From contig JADLEQ010000085.1 in assembly GCA_020846005.1 (NCBI GenBank), positions 62,001 to 126,000 of the forward strand: DNA of 64,000 bases, read 5' to 3'. Position numbers and translations under genes: made by a program. The DNA is from Polyangiaceae bacterium. Lineage in GTDB: Bacteria > Myxococcota_A > Polyangia > Polyangiales > Polyangiaceae. This document shows, one piece after another, positions 54,366 through 61,814 of this stretch (position 1 is its first letter; each line of letters begins with the position of its first letter). The notes under the pieces were generated by a model. It saw only the letters and a program-made list of their open reading frames with translations, made no database searches and was not told where the DNA came from.

Positions 54366-54394
54366 TTCGCAACGCCCGGCGGGAGGGCTAGGCT
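54366..54394 (+). promoter_or_regulatory. Candidate promoter for a leaderless mRNA
   Basis: TTCGCA (54366-54371), a 17-bp spacer, and TAGGCT (54389-54394), 9 nt before ATG 54404. There is no ribosome-binding site in between. Confidence 0.4.
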
Positions 54395-54403
54395 GAGTCC
54401 CCC

Positions 54404-55054
54404 ATGCGCCCCACCGAAGCCCTCCAAGCCGCCGCCGGTTACCTCAAGCGTCACCCTGAGGAGCTCGTCCGAGCGGCGCGCAACGCGCTGGATCTTCGTT
54501 TCGGAGTGCCGGTGGCCGCGCTGCGCTGGCTGGCCGGCCAGGCGAAGGGACGCAAGGCGCCGAAGGACATCGAGATCGAGGCGGTGCCGCCGGGGCTCCG
54601 CGCGAGCGCGACCGTGGATCTGATGGGCAACTCGGTGCGCGCCTCGGCGATCGTCGTCATCGAGCGCGTGTGCCTCACCCCGGACGAGCTGAGGTTCGAA
54701 ATCCGCCTGCGCGACGTGACGCTCGAGATCCTCCAAGCCGCGCCAGACTCCCCGGTGGCCACGCTGCTGCTCTCGGGCGCGCTGGATCTCAGCAAGCCGG
54801 GCAACCTCGTGAACTTCATGCCCAAGAAGCCGCCGATCCTCGTCGAGGCCGAGGGCGATCGGATCGTCCTCGACCTCCGAAAGCACCCGAAGCTCGCGAA
54901 CGCGCGTGCTGAGAAGATCATCGGGCTCGTCACCTCGCTCGTGTCCGTGCGCGCCATCGAGAGCGACTGGGACCACCTCGAGCTGGAGCTCGAGACGCTG
55001 CCGGATGGCGTCGTCGAGGCGGTCTACGCTGTTCGGCGGATGACCGAGCGCTGA
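54404..55054 (+). CDS. Conserved hypothetical protein, 216 residues
   Basis: I do not recognise a named family. No signal peptide or membrane helix. The N-terminal ~50 residues look helical ('YLKRHPEELVRAARNAL'), and the rest alternates beta-like stretches ('ASAIVVIERVCLTPDELRFE', 'PPILVEAEGDRIVLDLRK'), ending with 'RMTER'. Codon usage and the strong position-3 GC bias match neighbours, and the frame has no competing strand reading of similar quality. It is divergent from lat and likely leaderless. Confidence 0.65.
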   Translation: MRPTEALQAAAGYLKRHPEELVRAARNALDLRFGVPVAALRWLAGQAKGRKAPKDIEIEAVPPGLRASATVDLMGNSVRASAIVVIERVCLTPDELRFEIRLRDVTLEILQAAPDSPVATLLLSGALDLSKPGNLVNFMPKKPPILVEAEGDRIVLDLRKHPKLANARAEKIIGLVTSLVSVRAIESDWDHLELELETLPDGVVEAVYAVRRMTER

Positions 55055-55070
55055 GCGCGGGCGGGCGCTC
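55053..55070. terminator. Hairpin between convergent genes
   Basis: GAGCGC (55053-55058) and GCGCTC (55065-55070) form a 6-bp stem, starting in the TGA stop of the 216-residue gene and followed by a GC-rich stretch before the stop of the membrane protein gene on the other strand. Confidence 0.35.
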
Positions 55071-55083
55071 GCCGCCGCCGGCG

Positions 55084-56823
55084 TCAGCCCGCGGCGGCCG
55101 CGCTCGAATCGGTGGGGGCAGCGTGCGGAGCGTGCGGCTCGGGCGCGTTGGCCAGCCACGCCTTGAGGCGCGCCACGCTGAAGGGGCGCGAGTAGGCGTA
55201 GAGGATGAGCCCGCTGAAGAGCAGGAACAGCCAGGAGATGCCGGTGAACTGGTCGTCGACCCAGTAGTACGACTTGTACAGCACGTAGCTGGCGCCGCTG
55301 ACGACGAGGGCGACTGCGCCGAAGCCTGGGCGCACCACCATCAGCGCGGGCGCGATGATGTACATCGAGTAGTAGTAACAGGTCAGGTTCGTGAGGCTCA
55401 TCACGAGGGGCAAGCTCAGGCAGAGGCCGATCCAGAGGTGCTTCGTCCGGCGGAGGGCCCACGCAGTCCACAGGCCCACGAACGCCACGATCGCGAGGAA
55501 GAGCGGCTTGATCCTCTTGAAGCGCTCGTTCCGTCCTTCCTTCCAGGGCTTGAACGGGTCGTCGAGGTTGTCGTCCCGGGTGAACCGCATCCGACCCTTC
55601 TCGGTGTGGACGAGGTTCGTCTCGAGGCCCATCTGGTTCGTGAGCGGCGTCCGGGCGTGCGTCACCAGCGTGTGCTGGATGAACTCCTTGTAAGAGCCCG
55701 ACCCCCCGGTCGCCAGCATGCTGGCGGGGACGAGTACCGCGAGCGCGACCGCGGCGCCGGCGATGAGACGCTTGTGGTCCGGGTGGAACGCGCGCTCCTT
55801 GAACAGGTGGAAGAGCACCATGATCCCCCAGCCCGCGAACAGGATCGCCGGGAACACCCGGAGGAGCGCCGACCAGGTCAGCGCCGCGCCGGCCAAGGCG
55901 AGCCGGCGCTTCTTCGCCAGGCAGAGCGCCGCCACGACGAAGAAGAACCAGTCCTGGCGCATGAACGCGCCGCCCGTCCAATAGAAGTTCGCCGGGGCGT
56001 TGCACCCCCACCACACCGTGCACACCGCGCCGACACGCCAGCCGAAGGCCCAGTAGAGCAGCACCACGATGCCGACGTGCAGCGCGATGTCGATGAGGCT
56101 CAGCGCCTTGAAGAAGCCGTCATCCGCCGTGCCGAAGCTGCCGAAGAACTTCCCCGCCATCGTCCAGACCGGCGGCGGGTTGTAGCCGTGGTCCTTCTGC
56201 ATGTTCTCCCAGTAGGACCCGGCGCTCGACCGGTAGAACCAGTCGACCTCGCGCTTCCACTCCTCCCAGCGTGGCTCCCCGCCGCTCTTCAGGAAGATAC
56301 CCTTGCACTCGCTGATGTACTGCGCGATCTGCGGGTCGGTGTTCTTCTTGATGAGGTTCTCGCGCAGATCGCGCAGCTCGCGCCGCTGCACCACGCCAGC
56401 GCGCCCGAGCTCCATCTCCGCGGCGGCCGCGCACTCGTAGAGCCGGTTGTAACCGATCTCCTCGAAGTACTTCGAGCCCATGTAGTAGTGGAAGAACTCG
56501 TGGCGGTGGTAGTACTCGATGTACCGCGTGTTCGGGTTGAAGAAGTCGAAGTAGACGCCGAACGCGAGCCCGGTGAAGAGGATCGCCACCCAGCGACGCC
56601 ACTTGACCGACATCGAGATCCGGAGCCTGAGCGCGCGGGCCTCCAGCAGGAGCAAGATCGCGCCGCCGAAGGTGAGGAACAGGCGCAGGCCCGTCATCAG
56701 CGGATCGAAGGTGTCCTTCTGAAAGTAGGCGGCCTCCCAGTGCTGGGCGAGCCACGTCGGCTGGCCAGGGGCGGCCGTGAGCCAGGCGAGCAGATCGACG
56801 AAGGAAGACGCGAGGGCGCTCAT
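55084..56823 (-). CDS. Polytopic membrane protein, glycosyltransferase-like (GT87/DUF2029 style)
   Basis: 579 residues with about ten membrane helices. A soluble region (~110-240) in the first half includes 'YFDFFNPNTRYIEYYHRHE', 'YYMGSKYFEEIGYNRLYEC' and 'WFYRSSAGSYWENMQKDHGY', then 'WWGCNAPANFYWTGGAFMRQ' between helices. The layout resembles polyprenyl-phosphate-sugar-dependent mannosyltransferases of the GT87 kind, whose catalytic Asp lies in an early outside loop; the family assignment is tentative. ATG 56823 is 9 nt from TAGCCT, so the mRNA is probably leaderless. It is divergent from the radical SAM gene with only 83 bp between starts. Confidence 0.72.
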   Translation of the reverse strand: MSALASSFVDLLAWLTAAPGQPTWLAQHWEAAYFQKDTFDPLMTGLRLFLTFGGAILLLLEARALRLRISMSVKWRRWVAILFTGLAFGVYFDFFNPNTRYIEYYHRHEFFHYYMGSKYFEEIGYNRLYECAAAAEMELGRAGVVQRRELRDLRENLIKKNTDPQIAQYISECKGIFLKSGGEPRWEEWKREVDWFYRSSAGSYWENMQKDHGYNPPPVWTMAGKFFGSFGTADDGFFKALSLIDIALHVGIVVLLYWAFGWRVGAVCTVWWGCNAPANFYWTGGAFMRQDWFFFVVAALCLAKKRRLALAGAALTWSALLRVFPAILFAGWGIMVLFHLFKERAFHPDHKRLIAGAAVALAVLVPASMLATGGSGSYKEFIQHTLVTHARTPLTNQMGLETNLVHTEKGRMRFTRDDNLDDPFKPWKEGRNERFKRIKPLFLAIVAFVGLWTAWALRRTKHLWIGLCLSLPLVMSLTNLTCYYYSMYIIAPALMVVRPGFGAVALVVSGASYVLYKSYYWVDDQFTGISWLFLLFSGLILYAYSRPFSVARLKAWLANAPEPHAPHAAPTDSSAAAAG

Positions 56824-56832
56824 GCGGCGGGC

Positions 56833-56861
56833 AGGCTAGTACGGGCCGTCGCAGGTCGCCA
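56833..56861 (-). promoter_or_regulatory. Minus-strand half of the divergent promoter region
   Basis: TGGCGA (56861-56856) and TAGCCT (56838-56833) read on the minus strand with a 17-bp spacer. The -10 ends 9 nt before ATG 56823. Confidence 0.35.
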
Positions 56862-56870
56862 AGCGGGGCG

Positions 56871-56898
56871 TGGCGGTCCGCGAGGGGCGGGGTACACT
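56871..56898 (+). promoter_or_regulatory. Plus-strand half of the divergent promoter region
   Basis: TGGCGG (56871-56876) and TACACT (56893-56898) with a 16-bp spacer; the GTG start of the radical SAM gene follows after 8 nt. Leaderless. No ribosome site is seen. Confidence 0.35.
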
Positions 56899-56906
56899 CG
56901 CCCCTC

Positions 56907-58151
56907 GTGACGACCACGCCGCGCTCTCGCCGCCTGGAGGTGCTCCGCGAGTGTAAGCCGTTGTTCGTGGTCTGGGAGATCACGCTCCGCTGCGATCAAC
57001 AGTGCCGCTTCTGCGGGACGAGGGCGGGGAAGGGTCACCCCGCCGAGCTCGACACCCAGGAGGCGCTCGATGTCGTCCGCCAGCTCGCGGAGCTGGGCAC
57101 GGCCGAGGTCGCCATCCACGGCGGCGAGGCGTACCTGCGCGGGGACTGGCTCGAGATCGTGCGCGCGATCCGCGCCGCGGGCATGGACTGCACGATGGTG
57201 ACCGGCGGGCGCGGGTTCGACGAGTCGCTGGCGCGAGGGGCGCGCGAGGCGGGGATCACCGCCGTCAGTGTCTCGGTCGACGGTCTCGAGGCGACGCACG
57301 ACGCGCTCCGGGGGCTGCGCGGCAGTCACCGCGGCGCGCTCCGCGCCCTCACGCTCCTGCGGGAACAGGGCGTGCCCGTCGGCTCCAATACGCAGATCAA
57401 CCGGCGCAACCAGGCCGAGCTCGTCGAGCTCATCGAGCTGCTCGCACCGTACGGCATCTACGGGTGGCAGGTGCAGCTCATGGTGCCGATGGGGCGCGCG
57501 GCGGAGGCCGAGGATCTCTGGCTCCAGCCCTACGACCTCCTCGAGATTTTCCCGCGCATCGCCGAGGCCCGGCGCCGCGCGGACGCCCACGGGATCAAGC
57601 TCTGGCCCGGGAACAACGTCGGCTACTTCGGGCCGTACGAGCACCTGCTCCGCGCCGATCGCTCCCGCTTCGGTTACTCGAGCGGGTGCGGGGGCGGGAT
57701 CCGCACGATGGGCATCGAGGCGAACGGCGACATCAAGGGCTGCTCGGCCATGGCCTCCACCGGGTTCGTCGGCGGCAACGTGCGCGAGCGATCCATCCGA
57801 GACATCTGGGAGAACACGCCGGAGCTGCAGTTCACGCGCGGGTTCGTGATCGACGATCTCTGGGGGTACTGCCGGAGCTGCTACTACGGGGCGATCTGCA
57901 AGGGGGGGTGCATCTGGACCTCCTCGACGCTCCTCGGCCGCACGGGCGACAACCCCTACTGCCATCACCGCGCGCTCGAGCGGCTCGCGGAGGGCAAGCG
58001 CGAGCGGCTCGAGTTGATCGAGCCGGCGCGCGGGCTCGTGCGCGACACGGCACGCTTCGCCCTGCGCCTCGAGGACGCACCGGAGGAGTGGCTCGCGCTA
58101 GCTCGGGCCGCGCACCTGGGCGAGCCCCTCGCCGCGTCGCGCGAGGCGTGA
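56907..58151 (+). CDS. Radical SAM/SPASM maturase, AYGPPP-lipoprotein associated
   Basis: 414 residues from GTG 56907. The [4Fe-4S]-SAM motif is Cys29-x3-Cys33-x2-Cys36 in 'LRCDQQCRFCGTRAG'; 'AEVAIHGGEAYLRGDW' is the GGE motif. The C-terminal third is a SPASM-type domain with several cysteines: 'SSGCGGGIRTMGIEANGDI', 'KGCSAMAS', 'YCRSCYYGAICKGGC' and 'NPYCHH'. Such enzymes mostly modify ribosomal peptides or proteins. Convergent, 26 bp away, are two small lipoproteins sharing a motif, AYGPPP, which are plausible substrates. No protease or transporter is present, so export would use the general lipoprotein pathway. The substrate link is an inference. Confidence 0.9.
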   Translation: MTTTPRSRRLEVLRECKPLFVVWEITLRCDQQCRFCGTRAGKGHPAELDTQEALDVVRQLAELGTAEVAIHGGEAYLRGDWLEIVRAIRAAGMDCTMVTGGRGFDESLARGAREAGITAVSVSVDGLEATHDALRGLRGSHRGALRALTLLREQGVPVGSNTQINRRNQAELVELIELLAPYGIYGWQVQLMVPMGRAAEAEDLWLQPYDLLEIFPRIAEARRRADAHGIKLWPGNNVGYFGPYEHLLRADRSRFGYSSGCGGGIRTMGIEANGDIKGCSAMASTGFVGGNVRERSIRDIWENTPELQFTRGFVIDDLWGYCRSCYYGAICKGGCIWTSSTLLGRTGDNPYCHHRALERLAEGKRERLELIEPARGLVRDTARFALRLEDAPEEWLALARAAHLGEPLAASREA

Positions 58152-58156
58152 CCGCG

Positions 58157-58175
58157 GGCGACGGGCCCGGTCGCC
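58157..58175. terminator. Hairpin between the maturase and lipoprotein A genes
   Basis: GGCGAC (58157-58162), a 7-nt loop, then GTCGCC (58170-58175). It lies between the convergent stop codons. Confidence 0.4.
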
Positions 58176-58177
58176 GC

Positions 58178-58642
58178 TCAGCCGCCGCCCGAGCCGCCCG
58201 AGGGTGGGGGCCCGTACGCAGGCGCGGCGCCGCCCTGGCCGCCGGCGCTCTGCCCGGCCGCGCCGCCCTGGCCCCCCGCCGCCTGCCCGGCCGCGCCCCC
58301 CATCGGAGGCGGACCGTACGCGGCGACCATCCCGCCCTGCCCGGCCGTACCTCCCATCGGAGGCGGACCGTACGCCGGAGCGATCCCGCCCATGCCCCCG
58401 CTCCCTTGCCCGCCGGCCCCCCCCGCCGAGCCGTCCGTGCCGCTGTCGCCGGTCACGTTGCCGCCCGTCTTGCCGTCGTCGGTGTCGCCGCCGCAGCCCG
58501 TGAGGGTCAGGCCCATGCCGAACAGGATCGCCGCGGTCAGGCCGCGCGCCGCGCTCGGCGTCGGGCGCCTGCAGAACGGGCACTCGCGCTCCGAGGCGAG
58601 GTGATGGCGGTGACAGTGCTCGCAGACGATCAGCTCTTGCAT
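58178..58642 (-). CDS. Zinc-ribbon/AYGPPP lipoprotein A
   Basis: 154 residues from ATG 58642, with an AGGAGAG ribosome site. Residues 1-30 form a treble-cysteine zinc ribbon: Cys7-x2-Cys10, His13, Cys21-x2-Cys24 ('CEHCHRHH', 'ERECPFCRR'). A hydrophobic segment follows, ending in a lipobox (LTGC, Cys50). The exported part is Gly/Ala/Gln-rich and holds three copies of AYGPPP (90-95, 108-113, 142-147), each followed by a Met/Ser-Gly-Gly. A zinc ribbon before a lipobox is odd: on signal cleavage it would stay in or be removed from the cytoplasmic side. It may be a leader recognised by the adjacent radical SAM enzyme. Substrate role is inferred. Confidence 0.75.
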   Translation of the reverse strand: MQELIVCEHCHRHHLASERECPFCRRPTPSAARGLTAAILFGMGLTLTGCGGDTDDGKTGGNVTGDSGTDGSAGGAGGQGSGGMGGIAPAYGPPPMGGTAGQGGMVAAYGPPPMGGAAGQAAGGQGGAAGQSAGGQGGAAPAYGPPPSGGSGGG

Positions 58643-58791
58643 GGCGCGCGTCTCTCCTGCGCAGAGATCGTGACCCGCGCCGGCGGCGCGCGACTTGATC
58701 GAGCGCAAGTCGCACCGGCGCAGACCGGCGCCTCGGCGCGAGCGCGAGTGGTCGGGCAGGGCCCCCCCCGCGCGGCCTGCGGTGGGGCCGG

Positions 58792-59172
58792 CTACTTCGG
58801 CGGGGGGCCGTACGCGGCGACCGGGCCACCGCCGCCGCCGTTGGGATCCCCAGGCTCGGTCTCGCTCGGCGCCGTCTCGCCCGGCTCCTTCGCCGCGGGA
58901 TCGCCCTCGCCGGGCTCATCTGCGCCGGGGGACGGCTGCTCGGTGGGCTCCACCGGAGGCCCGCCGTAGAGCGCGACGGCGCCGCCGCCCGCCTCGGGCC
59001 CGGGGCCGCCCGCGCCACCGCCGCAGGCCGACACGGCGAGCCCGACCGCGAGCGTGGTCGCGACGAGCGCGCTGGTCACGACGTGGCGCCCGGAGCGCGC
59101 GCAGAAGGGGCAGTGGGCCTCGGTCGCGTGGACGTGCCGTCGGCAGGTGGGGCAGGGGACGAGCGTGGTCAT
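58792..59172 (-). CDS. Zinc-ribbon/AYGPPP lipoprotein B
   Basis: 126 residues. Same plan as lipoprotein A with identical spacing: Cys7, Cys10, Cys21, Cys24 ('CPTCRRHVH', 'EAHCPFCAR') and lipobox Cys50 (AVSAC). The exported part is Gly/Pro/Glu-rich, has an LYGGPP stretch (68-73), and ends exactly in AYGPPPK (120-126). ATG 59172 gives the register match; an ATG at 59190 adds six residues. It precedes lipoprotein A on the same strand by ~150 bp. Its length and acidity differ from A, so only the N-terminal plan and the motif are conserved, which supports functional constraint. Confidence 0.72.
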   Translation of the reverse strand: MTTLVPCPTCRRHVHATEAHCPFCARSGRHVVTSALVATTLAVGLAVSACGGGAGGPGPEAGGGAVALYGGPPVEPTEQPSPGADEPGEGDPAAKEPGETAPSETEPGDPNGGGGGPVAAYGPPPK

Positions 59173-59206
59173 CGAACCGCATCCTATCATGCGTCCGGGG
59201 GTCCGG

Positions 59207-59758
59207 TCAGCGGGCGTCGCCGTCCCCGGGAGCGCGCACCCGGGTCGCCGAGAGCGCGAAGCCGAGCGCGCACGGGAGCCGCTCGAAGCCGCCGTCGGCG
59301 CCGACCAGGGCGCTGCAGTCCGATCCCGGGACCGAGGCGTACTCGTAGCGGAGCTCGCCGGCGAACGAGGGCACGTCCAGCGCGGCGCCGTCGAGCCGCC
59401 CGGCCGCGCGGTCCCGCCGGATGACCCCGCACCCCGGCTGGTCGCGCTCCGGCTCGAGGACGCCGACGCGGGTCTCCGACACGATCTCGAACGCGCCGTC
59501 GGCGCCGACGGTCCCCTCGATCGGCGCCTCGCCGTTCAGCCAGTAGAGCGACGAGGCGTCGCGCGAGAGCCGCACCTCGAACCGCCAGACGGCCGGCGCT
59601 CCCAGCGCGCCCGCGCCGCAGGTGCCCGGGTCGAGCGTCCCCACGACGGCGTACGTCCCGAGCTCCTCGCCCGGCAGCCGCGCGTCGCCTGGCTCCGACG
59701 GGAACCAGCACCCGGTCGCGAGGGCGGCGAGCGCCGTGGCCAGGGCGGTCCGGGTCAC
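59207..59758 (-). CDS. Hypothetical lipoprotein, 183 residues
   Basis: GTG start. The signal ends LATGC (Cys17). The exported domain is beta-rich with four further cysteines ('DPGTCGAGALG', 'QPGCGVIRRD', 'GSDCSALVG', 'LPCALG'), likely two disulfides. No family recognised. It lies 34 bp upstream of lipoprotein B on the same strand, so it may belong to the same transcript as lipoproteins B and A, which would make it a third component. It carries no AYGPPP motif or zinc ribbon. Confidence 0.68.
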   Translation of the reverse strand: MTRTALATALAALATGCWFPSEPGDARLPGEELGTYAVVGTLDPGTCGAGALGAPAVWRFEVRLSRDASSLYWLNGEAPIEGTVGADGAFEIVSETRVGVLEPERDQPGCGVIRRDRAAGRLDGAALDVPSFAGELRYEYASVPGSDCSALVGADGGFERLPCALGFALSATRVRAPGDGDAR

Positions 59759-59805
59759 GAGCGGGTCGAGTAGCGGCGGGCGGCTCTCCGGGCCAAGTTC
59801 GCCTC

Positions 59806-60519
59806 GTGCGTCGCCAACTCCTCGCGCTGGGGCTCCGGGTGCTCGCCGTGGGCGGCGCGCTCGGCGCCCTCGCGGCGGGCGTCATCGTGCTGACCGACGA
59901 GGCATACTCCACGACCGGCATGCGCGCGGCGCGCCTCGCGGCCGTCCTCCCCGGCGTGGCGAGCGCGGCCGTATGGATCGGGCTCGAGCGATCGAGGGCC
60001 CTCGGCGAGCTCCGCGCGCTCGAAGCGCTCGGCGTGCGGCCGTCCGTCGCCCGGTTCGGGGCGGTCGCTGCGGGGTGGGCGCTCGGCGCGGTGGGGGTGG
60101 TCGCGCTCCTCGTCGCGGGCGACCCGAGCGCGCTGTTCCCGGCCGTCACGTCCGGCGAGCCCTGGAGGCTGACCGCGGGCGCGCTCGTCGAGCCATGGGG
60201 GAGAGTCTCCTTGAGCGAGGCGGGCCAGCTCACGCTCGGCGCGGCCGGTGGCGCGCCGCCTCCGCCCGCCGCCGGCCCGGGGCGAGCGGCGGCGTTGGCC
60301 GTGATCGGCCCGCTCGCCGTCCTCGGGCCGGCGTGGTGCGCCGCGGCGCTCGGCAACCGCGCGCGGCTCGGCGGCGCGGCGCTCAGCATCGCGCTGGCGC
60401 TCCTCGCCCTTCATGCCGTGGCGGCGGGGCGCGCCCCGGTCGTGGCGCTCGGTCTCGCCGCGCTGCCGCTGGCCGCTCAGCTGATGTTCGCGGCTGCGCC
60501 GCCGCGCGCTGCGCGATGA
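59806..60519 (+). CDS. Membrane protein, weakly LptF/LptG-like
   Basis: 237 residues from GTG 59806. About five membrane helices: 'VLAVGGALGALAAGVIVL', then a cytoplasmic loop 'RSRALGELRALEALGVRPS' that resembles the coupling loop of LptF/LptG and FtsX-like permeases, then more helices. It is much shorter than LptF or LptG (~350-400) and lacks most of the periplasmic domain, replaced here by a ~70-residue segment. Function unknown. Divergent start 47 bp from the hypothetical lipoprotein. Confidence 0.6.
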   Translation: MRRQLLALGLRVLAVGGALGALAAGVIVLTDEAYSTTGMRAARLAAVLPGVASAAVWIGLERSRALGELRALEALGVRPSVARFGAVAAGWALGAVGVVALLVAGDPSALFPAVTSGEPWRLTAGALVEPWGRVSLSEAGQLTLGAAGGAPPPPAAGPGRAAALAVIGPLAVLGPAWCAAALGNRARLGGAALSIALALLALHAVAAGRAPVVALGLAALPLAAQLMFAAAPPRAAR

Positions 60520-60532
60520 TCGGCGCGGCCGA
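60520..60532. terminator. Short hairpin after the LptF-like gene
   Basis: TCGGC-GCG-GCCGA, a 5-bp stem directly after the stop codon and before the small convergent gene. Weak candidate. Confidence 0.25.
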
Positions 60533-60550
60533 GCACGGCCAGGCGGGTGC

Positions 60551-60721
60551 TCAGGTCGCCGGGGGCTCGTTCGGCGCTTCGGGCGCCTTGGGGCGCTTGC
60601 GCGCGAGGGCGTCCTCCAGCCCGACGCGGAGCCGGGAGCGCCGCTTCACGCGCTTGCCCTTGGCGGGGGTAGCCAGCGACTCGTGGCGGAGCCTCACATT
60701 CCAGATCGCGCGGTTCGACAT
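60551..60721 (-). CDS. Small basic hypothetical protein, 56 residues
   Basis: Sequence opens 'MSNRAIWNVRLRHESLATP', followed by a Lys/Arg-rich core and a Pro/Ala-rich end. No family recognised. ATG 60721 sits between the larger GGDEF gene upstream (same strand, ~70 bp) and the LptF-like gene. The frame extends further upstream, but that part is antisense-like and Arg-rich. The Trp/hydrophobic start and basic helix suggest a small nucleic-acid-binding protein; low confidence. Confidence 0.4.
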   Translation of the reverse strand: MSNRAIWNVRLRHESLATPAKGKRVKRRSRLRVGLEDALARKRPKAPEAPNEPPAT

Positions 60722-60789
60722 CGGGGACGCCGCCCTAGCTCGGGTCCGGCCCTCGCGCAAGCCGCGGATCGGGAACGGTCGGCGCGGGC

Positions 60790-61755
60790 TCAGGCGGCCG
60801 GGGGCGGGGCGGTCGTCTCCAGCGTTCGCCGGGCCGCCGAGACGACCACGCGATCCCGCCCGCCGCGCTTGGCCGCGTACACCGCCCGGTCGGCGGCCTC
60901 GACGAGGGCGTCCCCGGTTACCGCGTCGAGGAGCTCCAGCCCCGCGACCCCGAAGCTCGCCGTGCAGCGGAGCGAAGCGCCCTCCCGCAGCGCGATCTCG
61001 TGCGACGCGATGCTCGCGCGCAGGCGCTCCGCGACGTCCGCGGCCTCGCGCAGGCCCGTCTCCGGGAGCAGGATCGCGAGCTCCTCCCCACCGACTCGGA
61101 ACACGGTGTCGGTGGCGCGCGTGCCGAGTCGGAGCAGCGCCGCGACGGCGCGAAGCGCCGAGTCCCCCGCCGAGTGCCCGTGCTGGTCGTTCACGCGCTT
61201 GAAGTGATCGACGTCGACCGACACGAGCGAGAGCCGTGACCGGTAGCGACGCCACCGGTCGAGCTCGCGGGCGAGGGCGTCCTCGAACGCTCGCCGGTTG
61301 GCCAGGCCGGTGAGCGGATCGGTGAGCGCGAGCTGCTCCAGCCGCTCGTTCGCGGCGCGGAGCTCGGCCTCTTGCCGCATCAGACGCAGGTGCAGCCGGG
61401 CGCGCGCCACGAGCTCGGACGGATGAAACGGCTTGGTCACGTAGTCCGACGCGCCCAGCCCGAGCAGGCGCGCCGTCGACTCCGGATCGGCGACGGCGGT
61501 GAGCACGATCACTGGGATCCGCCGCGCGGCGGCGTGCGCCGCGCGCAGCCCGAGCAGCTTCGTCGCGTCGGCGCCCGGCATCTCGAGGTCCGAGACCACC
61601 AGATCGACCGGCCCATCGACGAGGCGCCGGAACGCCTCGAGGCCGTTCGTGGCCTCGAGGACCTCGTTGGCCAGCCCCGCGGCCGTCAGGGCCTCTCGGA
61701 CGTGCCGGCGCGCGGAGGCGCTGTCGTCGGCTACGAGGACGCAGGTCATCGACAC
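60790..61755 (-). CDS. Response regulator with GGDEF domain (diguanylate cyclase)
   Basis: 321 residues (GTG 61755; ATG 61749 is an alternative). PleD-like plan with one receiver: Asp10/Asp11, phospho-acceptor Asp56 and Lys108; then GGDEF domain with active-site GGEEL (222-226). An RxxD product-inhibition site (Arg213-Asp216) lies five residues before it, so feedback by c-di-GMP is expected. It makes c-di-GMP from two GTP when activated by phosphorylation. No kinase gene is beside it. Divergent from the Ser/Thr kinase gene by ~60 bp. Confidence 0.93.
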   Translation of the reverse strand: MSMTCVLVADDSASARRHVREALTAAGLANEVLEATNGLEAFRRLVDGPVDLVVSDLEMPGADATKLLGLRAAHAAARRIPVIVLTAVADPESTARLLGLGASDYVTKPFHPSELVARARLHLRLMRQEAELRAANERLEQLALTDPLTGLANRRAFEDALARELDRWRRYRSRLSLVSVDVDHFKRVNDQHGHSAGDSALRAVAALLRLGTRATDTVFRVGGEELAILLPETGLREAADVAERLRASIASHEIALREGASLRCTASFGVAGLELLDAVTGDALVEAADRAVYAAKRGGRDRVVVSAARRTLETTAPPPAA

Positions 61756-61814
61756 AGGGATCGGTCAGGCCAGGGAGACCTTGAGCCCTCGTGGTAGCCT
61801 GGTCCGGAGATCGC

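Noticed and set aside
55123-56910. Plus-strand open frame opposite the membrane protein
   Set aside because: Charged low-complexity translation; the minus strand encodes clear membrane helices.
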